Shown: positions 18,082-27,478, numbered from the stretch's first letter. The stretch: DNA of 34,463 nucleotides from Methanospirillum sp. (GCA_012728895.1 JAAYEG010000058.1:1-34463); one strand, 5' to 3'. The notes: generated from the letters alone by a model not told the origin. Translations and numbers: made by a program.

Positions 18082-19566
18082 ATGTCGACCGCACTCCTCT
18101 CGGTCTGGGACAAGACCGGGCTCGTCGATCTCGCCGGCCAGCTGGTCAGACACGGCTTCCGCATCCTCTCGTCGGGCGGCACCGGAACGGCGCTCAAAGA
18201 GGCCGGGATCCCCTTCACCGAGGTCTCCGCCTATACCGGCGCCCCGGAGATGATGGACGGACGGGTCAAGACCCTCCACCCCCGCATCCATGGAGGCCTG
18301 CTGGGGAGGCGGGGGATCGACGACGCGGTCATGCAGGCGAACGGGATCGAGCCGATCGACCTGCTCGTCGTCAACCTCTATCCGTTCGAGGCGATGCGGG
18401 ACCGGGAGCTCCCGCTCTACGAGCTGATCGAGTTCATCGACGTCGGTGGCCCCGCGATGATCAGGGCCGCTGCGAAGAATTATCGCGACGTCGCCGTGGT
18501 GGTCGACCCCTCCCAGTACGGCCGGGTCCTCGAGGCGCTCGGGCGCGGCGGCTTCTCGGATGGCGATCGACTCGCCCTGGCCCGGACGGCCTTTGCCCGC
18601 ACCGCCGCCTACGACGCGGCGATCAGCAATCACCTCCAGGCACCGGACGGCGGGTTCCCCCCCGTCCTCACCCGGCAGTGGACCGGTGGGCGCCCCCTCC
18701 GCTACGGCGAGAACCCGCACCAGCAGGCCGCCGTCTACGGCGAGGGGGGGATCGCCGGCGCCGTGCCCCTGCAGGGGCGCGAGATGAGCTACAACAACTA
18801 CCTGGACACCCACGCCGCAGTCGGGCTGGTCCGGGAGTTCGAGGAGTGTGCCGCCGTGGTCGTCAAGCACAACAACCCGTGCGGCGCCGCGCTCGGTTCC
18901 GACCCGCTGGAGGCCTACGTCGCGGCCCGCGAGGTCGACCCGCTCTCGGCCTACGGCGGCGTGGTCGCGCTGAACCGCCCGGTCGACGTAGCCCTCGCGG
19001 GGGAGATCGTCTCGACTTTCATCGAGGTGCTCGCCGCTCCTGAGATCTCGGGGGAGGCGCTTGGCATCCTCGCCGCGAAGCCGAACCTCCGCGTGATCCG
19101 AATCGGCACGCCGGTCCCCGGCGACGAGATTCGCACGATCGACGGTGGCGTCATGGTGCAGAGGACGCCGCCGTTCTCGGAGGACTGGGACGTGGTCACG
19201 AAGCGCGCCCCAACGCCCGGCGAGGAGGCAGGACTCCGCTTCGGGCTTCGGGTGGCGGCCCACGCGAAGTCCAACACCGTCGTATTTGCGAACGCGCGGC
19301 AGGTGCTCGGGATCGGGGCCGGGCAGGTGAGCCGGGTCGACGCGGCGAGGATCGCCGTCGAGAAGGCCCGCCTTTCTCTCGTCGGCTCGTCCGTCGCCTC
19401 GGACGGGTTCCTCCCGTTCCCGGACACGCTGGAGCTGGCCTCCGGGGCCGGCGCCACCGCGCTCGCCCAGCCCGGGGGCTCGATCCGCGATGACGAGGTG
19501 ATCGATGCGGCCGACCGGCTCGGCGTGGCGATGGTCTTCACAGGAGTCCGGCACTTCCGGCACTGA
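18082..19566 (+). CDS. purH: Bifunctional AICAR formyltransferase/IMP cyclohydrolase
   Basis: PurH performs the last two steps of de novo IMP synthesis: formylation of AICAR with 10-formyl-THF, then ring closure. The N-terminal MGS-like cyclohydrolase domain (about 1-190) has SVWDKTGL, ILSSGGTGTAL and MDGRVKTLHPRIHGGLL. The AICAR transformylase domain has LRYGENPHQQAA, MSYNNYLD, and the catalytic Lys-His region VVKHNNPCGAA. The protein ends with VRHFRH. At 494 residues it is slightly shorter than bacterial PurH (about 510-530). Many archaea use PurP and PurO instead. How a methanogen supplies the folate-type formyl donor is not evident from this gene. Confidence 0.96.
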   Translation: MSTALLSVWDKTGLVDLAGQLVRHGFRILSSGGTGTALKEAGIPFTEVSAYTGAPEMMDGRVKTLHPRIHGGLLGRRGIDDAVMQANGIEPIDLLVVNLYPFEAMRDRELPLYELIEFIDVGGPAMIRAAAKNYRDVAVVVDPSQYGRVLEALGRGGFSDGDRLALARTAFARTAAYDAAISNHLQAPDGGFPPVLTRQWTGGRPLRYGENPHQQAAVYGEGGIAGAVPLQGREMSYNNYLDTHAAVGLVREFEECAAVVVKHNNPCGAALGSDPLEAYVAAREVDPLSAYGGVVALNRPVDVALAGEIVSTFIEVLAAPEISGEALGILAAKPNLRVIRIGTPVPGDEIRTIDGGVMVQRTPPFSEDWDVVTKRAPTPGEEAGLRFGLRVAAHAKSNTVVFANARQVLGIGAGQVSRVDAARIAVEKARLSLVGSSVASDGFLPFPDTLELASGAGATALAQPGGSIRDDEVIDAADRLGVAMVFTGVRHFRH

Positions 19567-19571
19567 AAAAA
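19566..19571 (-). terminator. T-run terminator for the PNPOx-like gene
   Basis: Read on the minus strand, TTTTTT follows CCCCC about 18 nt after the stop at 19589. It lies immediately against the purH stop codon, so the two convergent genes share a very short end region. Confidence 0.5.
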
Positions 19572-19588
19572 GGGGGACTGCAGGAGAG

Positions 19589-19993
19589 TCAGGCGATACG
19601 GTCGCCTGCACCGGCGCCGGGTGTGCAGGAGTAGACCTCCTCGACCGTCAGGATCAAGAGGGACTTGGCCGGGTAGGTCTCCTTCTTTGCCCGGATCTTT
19701 GCTCGCACCTGCTTGTACTCGGGCCCCTCCGTCCTGACGTCGACCCGGCCCTTGACCTGGAAACACTGCTTCGAATCGGGATCGTAGGCGAAGATCGCCA
19801 TCCTCGGGTTCTCCAGGACGTTCGCGAGCGTCTTCTTCATGTAGTTGTCCCCGATCCAGATCTGGTCGTTCTCCTTGATCTCGACGAACGCGATCGGGAC
19901 GACGTTCGGCGTCCCGTCCCGCCCCGCAGTCGCGACCGAGAAGACCCTGTTCTTCTCGAAGACCGCCTTTACCTCGTCGCTGATGAGCACCAT
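19589..19993 (-). CDS. Pyridoxamine 5'-phosphate oxidase-like (FMN split-barrel) protein
   Basis: The 134-residue protein has the split-barrel pattern of the PNPOx-like superfamily: FSVATAGRDGTPNVVPIAFVE near the N-terminus, then IWIGDNYMKKTLANVLENPRMAIFAY, and a central FQVKGRVDV strand. These proteins bind FMN, F420 or heme. In methanogens such small members are often F420- or FMN-binding reductases of unknown substrate. The cofactor and reaction cannot be fixed from sequence here. It stands alone, convergent with purH and divergent from the DUF4013 gene. Confidence 0.82.
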   Translation of the reverse strand: MVLISDEVKAVFEKNRVFSVATAGRDGTPNVVPIAFVEIKENDQIWIGDNYMKKTLANVLENPRMAIFAYDPDSKQCFQVKGRVDVRTEGPEYKQVRAKIRAKKETYPAKSLLILTVEEVYSCTPGAGAGDRIA

Positions 19994-20129
19994 TGTCTCT
20001 CGTCTCCGCGCCCTCGGGCGCCGTGTCTTTCATGATCGTCGCGGGTAAAATCTTTTTTCCTCGCCGGGGTCCCGCGGGTATCCTTAAATCGGCTCTCCGA
20101 TCATAACTGATATCACGGGGGAGGTATAC

Positions 20130-20897
20130 GTGGATTATGGCTCTCTGCTGGAAAACTCGGGCGGTTTCGTGCTCGCCTCGATGGCGGACGCGCCCCGGCG
20201 GGGGCTCGCGCTGGTCCTGCTCTTCTTCCTCGCCACCTCGTCCTTCTGGGCGCTGCCGTTCGCCATTCCGATCGACGGCCCCGTCCGGTTCGTCTCGGTC
20301 GTCGGCATCGTCGCCGCCTCGTTCGCCTCCTGGCTCGTGCTGTCCGGGTACCTCCATCGCATCCTCCTCCACCCTCGCGCCCCGCCGACGCTCGAGGATT
20401 TCGCAGGGCTTGCGCTCTCCGGGGCACGGCTCTTCGCGGTCGCCATCGCCTACCTTTTCCCGCTCCTCGTTGTCCTGGCCGTCTTCGGAGGGATTGGGGT
20501 CGCCGGGATCCTGGCGAGCGGCCGGTCGCAGGACATGATAGGCCTCCTCTCCTCGATCACGACCCTGGGGCTCGGCGTACTGCTGGCCCTGATCATCTGG
20601 GTCGTGGTGGGGCTTGCCGGCTCGATCGGTCTCGTCCGCAGCGCGCGGGCCGGGGGGTTCCGGGCCGGGTTCGACCTCCCCGCCATCCTCGAGCATATCG
20701 GCCGGATCGGATGGGCCGATTACGTGGTCGCCCTGGTCCTCTTCTGGGGGGTGCTCGGGTGCACCGTCGCGGGTATTGGGCTCCTCTCCGGCCTCCCGGT
20801 GGTCGGCGGGGTCGCGGCAGTCCTGGTCGGACCCGCGTGCCTGCTCTTCTCCGCCAGGTACCTCTCGCTCCTCTTCGACAGCGCCCCCGCTCTCTAG
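20130..20897 (+). CDS. DUF4013 domain membrane protein
   Basis: The 255-residue hydrophobic protein has about six membrane segments, for example LALVLLFFLATSSFWALPF, VSVVGIVAASFASWLVLSG, LFAVAIAYLFPLLVVLAVFG and the C-terminal VVALVLFWGVLGCTVAGIGL. A soluble loop (about 95-120) and a G-F-R-A-G-F-D motif near 180 are typical of DUF4013 proteins from methanogens. The function is unknown. The GTG start at 20130 follows GGGGAGG (20117-20123), with a CCTTAAAT TATA candidate near 20080-20087. Its stop shares CTAG with the convergent flavodoxin gene. Confidence 0.8.
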   Translation: MDYGSLLENSGGFVLASMADAPRRGLALVLLFFLATSSFWALPFAIPIDGPVRFVSVVGIVAASFASWLVLSGYLHRILLHPRAPPTLEDFAGLALSGARLFAVAIAYLFPLLVVLAVFGGIGVAGILASGRSQDMIGLLSSITTLGLGVLLALIIWVVVGLAGSIGLVRSARAGGFRAGFDLPAILEHIGRIGWADYVVALVLFWGVLGCTVAGIGLLSGLPVVGGVAAVLVGPACLLFSARYLSLLFDSAPAL

Positions 20898-21349
20898 GTC
20901 CCGGCCAGGTATCGCGCGAAGACCCGGGCCCGGTCCAGGTCGCGCTCGTCAGGCCGTCCCCGGTTGATCCCACCGATCAGGCCGAAGATCGCGTAGGTGT
21001 CGTGCCCGCACAGACAGAGCTCCCCCGCCACCGGGAGGCCCCGCTCCTCGAGTGTGCGGCGGAGCGAGCGGTGAGAAAACCCGGAGAGGAACGCGACTCC
21101 CGCCGTCGAGAAGACGAAGGCCCGGGCTCCAGGTTCCACCTTCATCCGGGCGGCGTACGCGATGATGTCGGGGTGATGCCGCAAGCGGTAGATCCCGGAC
21201 CCGAGCCCGACCAGGCTGTACCCCCGAAGGTCGGCCTTCCGCCGGTCACGCAGGTGAACCAGGTCAGCGCCGATCGCGTCCGCCATCGCCTCGGCGACGC
21301 GCTTCGTGTTTCCGTGGTGGAGTGACTCGTACACGATCACGGCCCGCAT
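20894..21349 (-). CDS. Flavodoxin family protein
   Basis: The 151-residue protein begins MRAVIVYESLHHGNTKRVAE. That is the flavodoxin first strand and phosphate-binding loop, with S/T-x-H-x-N-T, followed by a Rossmann-like fold with LVGLGSGIY and FVFSTAGVAF. It should bind FMN and act as a one-electron carrier or NAD(P)H:quinone-type reductase. The partner is unknown. The C-terminal segment holds LCLCGHDTYAIFG and NRGRPDERDL, features of the archaeal flavodoxin/menaquinone-dependent protoporphyrinogen oxidase-like group. The ATG at 21349 follows GGTGATC; a GTG three codons upstream (21358) is possible. Confidence 0.88.
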   Translation of the reverse strand: MRAVIVYESLHHGNTKRVAEAMADAIGADLVHLRDRRKADLRGYSLVGLGSGIYRLRHHPDIIAYAARMKVEPGARAFVFSTAGVAFLSGFSHRSLRRTLEERGLPVAGELCLCGHDTYAIFGLIGGINRGRPDERDLDRARVFARYLAGT

Positions 21350-21398
21350 CAGGATCACCAGACAGGTACATCAACCTTCGACACGAAACGCTATCAAG

Positions 21399-22460
21399 AT
21401 GATCGGAGACCCCGGGCAGGACAGCCCCTCGATCGGGATCGTGCTGGTGAACTGGAACGGCTGGCGTGACACGGTCGAGTGCCTGGAGTCCCTGCTCCGG
21501 TGCCCGCACCGCTCCTGGTTCGCGGTCTGCGTCGACAACGGCTCGGCGGACGGTTCGACCGAACGGATCGAGGCGTACTGCGCGGGAGACCTCCCCGCCA
21601 CGTCCCCGTTCTTCGAGTACGACCCCTCCACGAAACCGGTGGCGTTCATGCGCGTATCCGGGCGGGACGCCTTATCACGGGCGCGGACGGGGCTGCCGGT
21701 CCCTGACCGGTCGGTGGTCGTGATCGAGAACGAGGCGAACCTCGGGTTCGCCGAGGCGAACAACCAGGGGACGCGCTTCGCGATGGCGGCACGCTCTCCC
21801 GAGTTCTGCCTCTTCCTGAACAACGACACGGTCGTCGACCCGGACCTTCTCTCCGAGTTTGTGCAGGCAGCCGCGCGCCACCCCGGGACCGGGTTCTTCG
21901 GGCCCAAGACCTACTACTACGACCACGGGGGCCGGCGAGACGTGATCAACTTCGCCGGCGGTTCGCTCGATCTCGTTCGCGGCCGGACCCTGCATATCGG
22001 CCAGAACGAGGTGGACCTGGGCCAGCACGACCGGGAGCGCGAGGTCGACTGGGTGGAGGGCTCCTGCCTGCTCGCGCGATCCCGTCTCCTGGACGAGATC
22101 GGGCTGCTCGACCCGTTCTACTTCGCCTACTTCGAGGAGAACGACCTGATCCTCCGGGGCCGCCGCGCCGGTGCGGGGGCGGTCTACGTCCCCCGGGCAC
22201 GGCTCTGGCACAAGGTCTCGGCCTCGTCCAGGCGCTCCCCGACCAAGCTCTACTACCTGACCCGGAACCGGCTCTGGTTCGTCCGGCGATTCGCCACCAG
22301 GAACGAGCTCGCACGGTTCTACGCCTGGTTCTTCGGGTACCGGCTCTGGTTCCTGCTGGGCGTCTACCTGGTCCGGTACCTCAGCCGGCCCTCCGCCGGG
22401 GCGCTCCTCCGCGGCGCCCGGGACGGGCTCGGGCCGCTGCCCGACCGCCCGGCCACCTGA
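21399..22460 (+). CDS. Family 2 glycosyltransferase (rhamnosyltransferase-like)
   Basis: This 353-residue GT-A fold enzyme begins SIGIVLVNWNGWRDTVECL, then VCVDNGSADGS with the nucleotide-sugar Asp, then FAEANNQGTRFA and LFLNNDTVVDP as the D-x-D-like metal site. The acceptor region DWVEGSCLLARSRLLDEIG is followed by FAYFEENDL, and a hydrophobic stretch near the C-terminus (about 310-330) may contact the membrane. It resembles the WbbL/rhamnosyltransferase group that builds cell-surface glycans or modifies the S-layer. The sugar and acceptor are unknown. It stands alone, divergent from the flavodoxin gene and three bases from the convergent argF stop. Confidence 0.9.
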   Translation: MIGDPGQDSPSIGIVLVNWNGWRDTVECLESLLRCPHRSWFAVCVDNGSADGSTERIEAYCAGDLPATSPFFEYDPSTKPVAFMRVSGRDALSRARTGLPVPDRSVVVIENEANLGFAEANNQGTRFAMAARSPEFCLFLNNDTVVDPDLLSEFVQAAARHPGTGFFGPKTYYYDHGGRRDVINFAGGSLDLVRGRTLHIGQNEVDLGQHDREREVDWVEGSCLLARSRLLDEIGLLDPFYFAYFEENDLILRGRRAGAGAVYVPRARLWHKVSASSRRSPTKLYYLTRNRLWFVRRFATRNELARFYAWFFGYRLWFLLGVYLVRYLSRPSAGALLRGARDGLGPLPDRPAT

Positions 22461-22463
22461 CGC

Positions 22464-23408
22464 TCAACCGAGCAGCATCTGCTGGAACGAGCGTTCGTCG
22501 TACGGGCAGATGAGCTGGGCGAGCACGGCCTTCTGGACATGGAGCCGGTTCTCGGCCTCGTCCCATACCGCCGAGCGGCTCCCGTCCAGCACGCTGTCGG
22601 TGATCTCGTCGCCACGGTGGGCCGGGAGGCAGTGCATCACGATCGCGCCGCTCTTCGCGAGGTCCACGAGCGGGTCGTCGAGTCGGTACCCGGCGAACGC
22701 CTTCCGCCGCTCCGCCTCCTCCCCCTCGTCCCCCATCGAGACCCAGGCGTCGGTGAAGACGACGTCGGCACCCGTAACCGCGTCCTCCGGCGTCGCTGCG
22801 AGCGTGACCCGTCCTCCTGCGGCCCGCGCGCGGTCGAGGACCGCGGGGTCCGGGGCGTACCTGGCGGGGGAGGCGACGCGGACCTCCATCCCCGTCAGGC
22901 CCGAGGAGAGGACCAGGGAGTTGCAGACGTTGTTCCCGTCCCCGACCCAGGCGGCGACGAGCCCGTCGGTGCGGCCGAAACGCTCCCGGATCGTGAAGAT
23001 ATCGGCCAGGATCTGGCAGGGGTGCTCGCGGTCAGAGAGCCCGTTGATCACGGGCATGTCCGCGTGGGCCGCGAACTCCGTGATCGTCTCGTGCCGCCGG
23101 GCCCGGATCATCACGGCCGAGACGTAGCGCGACAGGACGCGCGCCGTGTCCGCGATCGTCTCGCCCCGCCTGAGCTGCAGGCTCTCCTGGTCCAGGAAGA
23201 GCGCGTGCCCGCCGAGCTCGAACATCCCGACCTCGAACGAGACCCGTGTCCGGGTCGAGGGCTTCTCGAAGATCATTGCCAGGCACCGGCCGGCGAGGAG
23301 CGGGAGACCGCACCCCTCGGCCCTCTCTGTCTTGAGCCGTGCCGCATCGGCCATCAGCCGCTCGAGGCTGGGGACCGAGACATCCAGGATGGAGATCAGG
23401 TTCTTCAT
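22464..23408 (-). CDS. argF: Ornithine carbamoyltransferase
   Basis: ArgF makes citrulline from ornithine and carbamoyl phosphate in arginine synthesis. The 314-residue protein carries the carbamoyl-phosphate loop [14 protein letters not shown] (about 51-64), the HPCQ motif in [10 protein letters not shown], the ornithine loop DAWVSMGDE, and the catalytic [10 protein letters not shown]. The ATG at 23408 overlaps the upstream purD stop as ATGA, so translation is probably coupled even though the pathways differ. Confidence 0.96.
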   Translation of the reverse strand: MKNLISILDVSVPSLERLMADAARLKTERAEGCGLPLLAGRCLAMIFEKPSTRTRVSFEVGMFELGGHALFLDQESLQLRRGETIADTARVLSRYVSAVMIRARRHETITEFAAHADMPVINGLSDREHPCQILADIFTIRERFGRTDGLVAAWVGDGNNVCNSLVLSSGLTGMEVRVASPARYAPDPAVLDRARAAGGRVTLAATPEDAVTGADVVFTDAWVSMGDEGEEAERRKAFAGYRLDDPLVDLAKSGAIVMHCLPAHRGDEITDSVLDGSRSAVWDEAENRLHVQKAVLAQLICPYDERSFQQMLLG

Positions 23409-24691
23409 CGGATCCTCCTCATGTGCTCGCAGCGCTGCTCGAGCAGGGCCCTCGTCCCGATATCGCGCCGGTGGCGGACCCCTCCCGTCACGCCCGACGC
23501 GGCCCGCTCGGCCACCTCCTCCGCCCCGTCGAGCGAGGAGGCCATCCCGACGAACGCGAGCGTGCGGGAGCGCAGGGTCCAGAGCCTGCCGTCCCGCTCC
23601 TCGACGTTGGCGTAGAAGAGCAGGGCCCCGGACGACGAGCCGATCCCGATCGGGGACGACGGCGCCGGGTTCCCCGGGTAGCCATCGGGCACCAGGTACT
23701 TGCAGACCGTGGTCCGGGCCTCGAAAACGGCGTCTCCAGCACCGAGGGTCCCGTCCGCGCACCGCCAGGCGATCGCCCCGAGGTCGGACGAGAGGAGGGG
23801 GAGGACGTTCATCGCCTCGGGGTCGCCGAACCGGGCGTTGAACTCGATAACCATCGTTCCCGTCGCAGTGTTCATGAACTGGCCGTACAGGACCCCGCGG
23901 TAGGGCACACCCTCGCCGGCCATGGCCCGGACGACCGCTTCCATGATCTCGAAAGCCCGGTCCCGGTCAGCCGGGCTGACGAACGGGAGTCCGTGATCGG
24001 CCATCGAGTACGACCCCATACCGCCCGTGTTCGGCCCGAGGTCCCCCTCGAGGGCACGCTTGTGATCCTGGACGAGGGGCATCGGGACCAGGCGGGAGCC
24101 GTCGACGAAGGCCTGGAGCGTGAACTCCTCGCCCTCGAGCCGTTCCTCGACCACCACCGGCCCGGCGAGCCCCGCGGCGTACGCGGCCGCCGCCTCGCGG
24201 TCGACCTGGTCCCCCATGACCCGGACTCCCTTGCCGCCGGTCAGGCCGGCCGGCTTGATCACGAGCTGGCCGGGGCTTTCCAGGACGTGGCGCGCGGCCT
24301 CCCGGGGGTCATGGAAGAGGGCGTGGGACGGGCACCCGGGGATCCCGTGGCGGACCAGCAGGTCACGGGCCCAGGCCTTGTCGGTCTCGATCCGGGCGGC
24401 CGCCCGGGTCGGGCCGAAGGCTGGGATGCCGATCTCGCCGAGCGCGTCGACCAGCCCCGCCTCAAGCGGGGCCTCGGGCCCGATCACCACGAGGTCGGCG
24501 CCCGTCTTGCGGGCGAACGAGACCACGCGCGGAACCTCGACCTCGGGCGCGATCAGCAGATCGTCGGCCAGCGGCGCGATCCCGGGGTTCTTCGTGGCCA
24601 TGACGGCCGCGAGCCGTGCCGTCCCGTCGCGGGCGAGCGATTCCGCGATCGCGTGTTCCCGCCCTCCGCCCCCCACCAGCAGGTACTTCAT
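23405..24691 (-). CDS. purD: Phosphoribosylamine--glycine ligase (GAR synthetase)
   Basis: PurD joins phosphoribosylamine and glycine with ATP, the second step of purine synthesis. The 428-residue ATP-grasp protein begins [17 protein letters not shown]. It has [13 protein letters not shown], the ATP-binding [16 protein letters not shown] (about 136-151), and [13 protein letters not shown] with the metal/adenine site [13 protein letters not shown]. The ATG at 24691 is supported by the [13 protein letters not shown] start and by a TATA element about 35 nt upstream. It overlaps argF by four bases. Confidence 0.96.
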   Translation of the reverse strand: MKYLLVGGGGREHAIAESLARDGTARLAAVMATKNPGIAPLADDLLIAPEVEVPRVVSFARKTGADLVVIGPEAPLEAGLVDALGEIGIPAFGPTRAAARIETDKAWARDLLVRHGIPGCPSHALFHDPREAARHVLESPGQLVIKPAGLTGGKGVRVMGDQVDREAAAAYAAGLAGPVVVEERLEGEEFTLQAFVDGSRLVPMPLVQDHKRALEGDLGPNTGGMGSYSMADHGLPFVSPADRDRAFEIMEAVVRAMAGEGVPYRGVLYGQFMNTATGTMVIEFNARFGDPEAMNVLPLLSSDLGAIAWRCADGTLGAGDAVFEARTTVCKYLVPDGYPGNPAPSSPIGIGSSSGALLFYANVEERDGRLWTLRSRTLAFVGMASSLDGAEEVAERAASGVTGGVRHRRDIGTRALLEQRCEHMRRIR

Positions 24692-24720
24692 AGGCGCGTC
24701 TACGTGTACAGAGGCGTTCA

Positions 24721-24730
24721 CAAAATAAGC
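24721..24730 (-). promoter_or_regulatory. TATA element for purD-argF
   Basis: The minus strand reads GCTTATTTTG, an AT-rich island in the 54-bp gap between purD and the pyrE stop. It is about 35 nt before the purD ATG, so purD-argF can be transcribed separately from carS-pyrE. Confidence 0.5.
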
Positions 24731-24745
24731 GGTTGCCGGTTCTTT

Positions 24746-25264
24746 TCAGCCGGCCAGCAGCTCCCGCGCCCGGACGAGGGCGTCGAGACGGACGCCTGCG
24801 GCGGCGAGCCGTTCCCCGGCGCCGCCCTCGCGGTCCACGATCGTGACCACGTGCTCGACATGGGCCCCGGCCCGCCGGAGCTCCTCCACGCCGTAGAGGG
24901 CCGAGCCCCCCGAGGTCGTGACGTCCTCGACAAGCAGCACCTCCCGGCCGGACACCTGGCCGATCACCAGGTCGGCGCGTCCGTGGTCCTTCGCGCCACT
25001 CCTGACGATCGCGAACGGCCTTCCGGTCACCAGTGAGACCGCGACGGCGAGCGGGACCCCGCCGACCGCTACACCGGCCACGACCTCGAAACCGGCGGTT
25101 TTCACGACCGCGCGGGCGAGGTCCGCGAGCAGGTCCGGGTCGGTCGAGGCCGTCTTGATGTCGACGTAGTATGGGCTCGTCGCCCCCGAGGCGAGCGTGA
25201 ACGTTCCGAACGTGATGGCGCCGGCAGCGATCAGCCGGTCGGCAATGGGATTCCCTGTCACCAT
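24746..25264 (-). CDS. pyrE: Orotate phosphoribosyltransferase
   Basis: PyrE makes OMP from orotate and PRPP in pyrimidine synthesis. The 172-residue protein has the type I PRTase fold with LASGATSPYYVDIKTA, GVAVGGVPLAVAVSL, the flexible catalytic loop around GAKDHGRADLVIGQ, and the PRPP-binding motif VLLVEDVTTSGGSAL. The ATG at 25264 lies 7 bp inside the end of carS, indicating cotranscription. Confidence 0.95.
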   Translation of the reverse strand: MVTGNPIADRLIAAGAITFGTFTLASGATSPYYVDIKTASTDPDLLADLARAVVKTAGFEVVAGVAVGGVPLAVAVSLVTGRPFAIVRSGAKDHGRADLVIGQVSGREVLLVEDVTTSGGSALYGVEELRRAGAHVEHVVTIVDREGGAGERLAAAGVRLDALVRARELLAG

Positions 25265-25824
25265 GGTTCCTCCTTGATCCCTGCCGCGTACCCGATCAGG
25301 TTCATCCCCCGGTGCAGGAGCGGCGTCAGCACGAGGACGAAGACCAGCACTGAGGGCGTGATGTTCGTCGCGATCCAGCCAGGGTCGACCAGCGCGAGCA
25401 GCGCGAACGCCCCGACGACAAGGTCGTACTGGTCCACGAGGGGCCACGCCTCACCCCGTTCCCTGCCCAGCCGCCGCTTGAAGAACGACTTCACGATGTC
25501 CCCGAGCAGGGCCCCGACCGCGAGCGCGGTCACCGAGAGGGGGGTGTGGGCCGGGAGGGGGACGGCAAGGGCGGTTCCCTGGGCGGCGATCTGGAGGGCG
25601 CCGCATCCGAGCCCGGCGATGATGCCAGCGGCGAACCCTCGCCAGGTCTTGCCGTTGCCGAGCAGCCGGTGACCGTCCCCCAGGACCCGCCCACCGTCGA
25701 TCGGGCGTCCCCCGCCGAAGAGCGCCGCCACAGGGTTCGGGAGCCAGGCCGGGAGCATGATCCAGCAGGCCGCGAGCGCTGCGAGGAGAAGGGCGGCCGG
25801 CGTGAGTCCGTCGACGAGCGTCAC
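25258..25824 (-). CDS. carS: CDP-archaeol synthase
   Basis: CarS activates digeranylgeranylglyceryl phosphate with CTP, the step before polar head groups are added to archaeal membrane lipids. The 188-residue protein has about five membrane helices and the CarS/CdsA-like motif DGHRLLGNGKTWRGF (about 50-64), followed by GALLGDIVKSFFKRRLGRERG and WPLVDQYDLVVGA. The start is GTG at 25824 with AGGAGG about 12 nt upstream. The promoter region is shared with the divergent radical SAM gene, which also acts on archaeal lipids. Confidence 0.93.
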   Translation of the reverse strand: MTLVDGLTPAALLLAALAACWIMLPAWLPNPVAALFGGGRPIDGGRVLGDGHRLLGNGKTWRGFAAGIIAGLGCGALQIAAQGTALAVPLPAHTPLSVTALAVGALLGDIVKSFFKRRLGRERGEAWPLVDQYDLVVGAFALLALVDPGWIATNITPSVLVFVLVLTPLLHRGMNLIGYAAGIKEEPW

Positions 25825-25969
25825 GGGTTCAGCACGCCTCCTGCAGGCATGTAAGCATTAATGTAATGTAAGAGAAACTACTAGAAAACGTCGCCGGCAG
25901 GGCCCAAAGGCCATGTATCTGCCCGATCCCGGGAAGCTGGCCGGCGGTGGCAGCGCAGGGTGGATAGTG

Positions 25970-27478
25970 ATGGTGGACAAGACGACGAAGAGCCTCTGCC
26001 CGTCCTGCGGGCGCGTCCTCGACGCGCGGGTCTTTGACGAGGGCGGGAAGGTCTGGATCGAGCGCGAGTGCCCCGAGCACGGTCGGATCCGTTCGCTCTA
26101 CTGGTCCGACGCGGTGATGTACGACCGTTTCGACGGCTACTCCAGCATTGGCGAGGGGGTCGAGAACCCCCAGCGCGTCGTCCCCGCCGTGAACTGCCCC
26201 CACGAGTGCGGCCTCTGCTCCCAGCACCTCTCGGGGACCCTGCTCGCGAACATCGACGTGACGAACCGGTGCAACCTGAACTGCGACTTCTGTTTCGCGA
26301 ACGCGCGCGCATGCGGATACGTCTACGAGCCGTCCTTCGAACAGATCGTCGGGATGATGAACCTGCTCAGGGCGCAGCGCCCCGTCCCCGTTCCGGCTGT
26401 CCAGTTCTCGGGAGGCGAGCCGACGATGCGGGACGATCTCCCCGAACTGGTCCGGTGCGCCAAGCAGCTCGGCTTCTCGCAGGTGCAGATCGCGACGAAC
26501 GGCGTGCGGATCGCGAGGGAGGAAGGGTACGTCGAGTCGCTGAAAGCGGCCGGGCTCTCCACACTCTACTTCCACTTCGACGGGGTGACCCCCGAGACGA
26601 ACCCGCAGATAGCGATCCACGAGCGCGCGATGGACCGGTGCGCGGCTGCGGGGATGGGCGTCGTGCTTGTCCCGACCATCATCCGGGGCCGGAACGACCA
26701 CGAGGTCGGCGAGCTCATCCGGTACGCGGCGCGGCGGATCAGGGTCGTCCGCGGGGTCAATTTCCAGCCCGTCGCCTTCACCGGCGCCGCGAGCACCGAC
26801 GACGTCGAGAAGGAGCGGTTCACGATCCCGGACCTTGCGACGGCGATCGAGGAACAGACGGGCGGGCTGATCCGGCAGGACGATTTTTACCCCGTCCCCT
26901 GTGTCCTGCCGATCACCCACCTGGTCGAGGCCTACACCGGCAGGCCTGCCGTGGCGTTCACGACCCACCAGCACTGCGGCGCGGCGACCTACGTCTTCGT
27001 CAACGACGGCACGATGGCCCCCGTCAACCGGCTCGTCGACGTCGACCTCTTCCTGGAATCGATCGACCGGATGGCGGACAAGTTCGCCATGGGAGGCTCC
27101 ATCAACAAGTACCGGGCCCTCGTCGAGGGGCTCAACAACCTGCGGCGCGCGATGAAGAGGGACGAGACCGGCAAGTCCTCCGAGGTCTGGCGCCTCATCA
27201 TGCAGGCGCTCGTCTTCCAGAACTTCGATGCGCTTCGCGACTTCCACTGGAACGCGCTCTTCATCGGCACCATGCACTTCATGGACTGCCACAACTACGA
27301 CACGGAGCGGGTCCGCCGCTGCTGCATCCATTACGCGACCCCCGATGGACGCCTGATCCCGTTCTGCACCTACAACTCGGGCCCGGTCTACCGGGAACAG
27401 GTCTGGAGACAGTTCGCGCTCGCGGACCCCGTCCCGGCGGAACCCCCGTCGGGGGCGGCGGAGAGGGACGGGGCCTAG
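25970..27478 (+). CDS. tes: Tetraether lipid synthase-like radical SAM enzyme
   Basis: This 502-residue protein resembles the MJ0619-type radical SAM enzyme shown to join the phytanyl tails of two archaeal lipids into tetraethers (GDGT). An N-terminal rubredoxin-like part has C10-x-x-C13 and C34, then CPHECGLC (76-83). The radical SAM cluster motif is C101-x3-C105-x2-C108 in NRCNLNCDFCF, and QFSGGEPTMRDD is the SAM-binding GGE motif. Further cysteines near the C-terminus (HCGAATY; RRCCIHYATPDGRLIPFC) fit an extra iron-sulfur cluster. The frame is open from ATG 25913, but I prefer the ATG at 25970 because the conserved part starts there (MVDKTTKSLCPSCG). It is divergent from carS and shares CTAG with the convergent dehydrogenase gene. 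Confidence 0.85.
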   Translation: MVDKTTKSLCPSCGRVLDARVFDEGGKVWIERECPEHGRIRSLYWSDAVMYDRFDGYSSIGEGVENPQRVVPAVNCPHECGLCSQHLSGTLLANIDVTNRCNLNCDFCFANARACGYVYEPSFEQIVGMMNLLRAQRPVPVPAVQFSGGEPTMRDDLPELVRCAKQLGFSQVQIATNGVRIAREEGYVESLKAAGLSTLYFHFDGVTPETNPQIAIHERAMDRCAAAGMGVVLVPTIIRGRNDHEVGELIRYAARRIRVVRGVNFQPVAFTGAASTDDVEKERFTIPDLATAIEEQTGGLIRQDDFYPVPCVLPITHLVEAYTGRPAVAFTTHQHCGAATYVFVNDGTMAPVNRLVDVDLFLESIDRMADKFAMGGSINKYRALVEGLNNLRRAMKRDETGKSSEVWRLIMQALVFQNFDALRDFHWNALFIGTMHFMDCHNYDTERVRRCCIHYATPDGRLIPFCTYNSGPVYREQVWRQFALADPVPAEPPSGAAERDGA

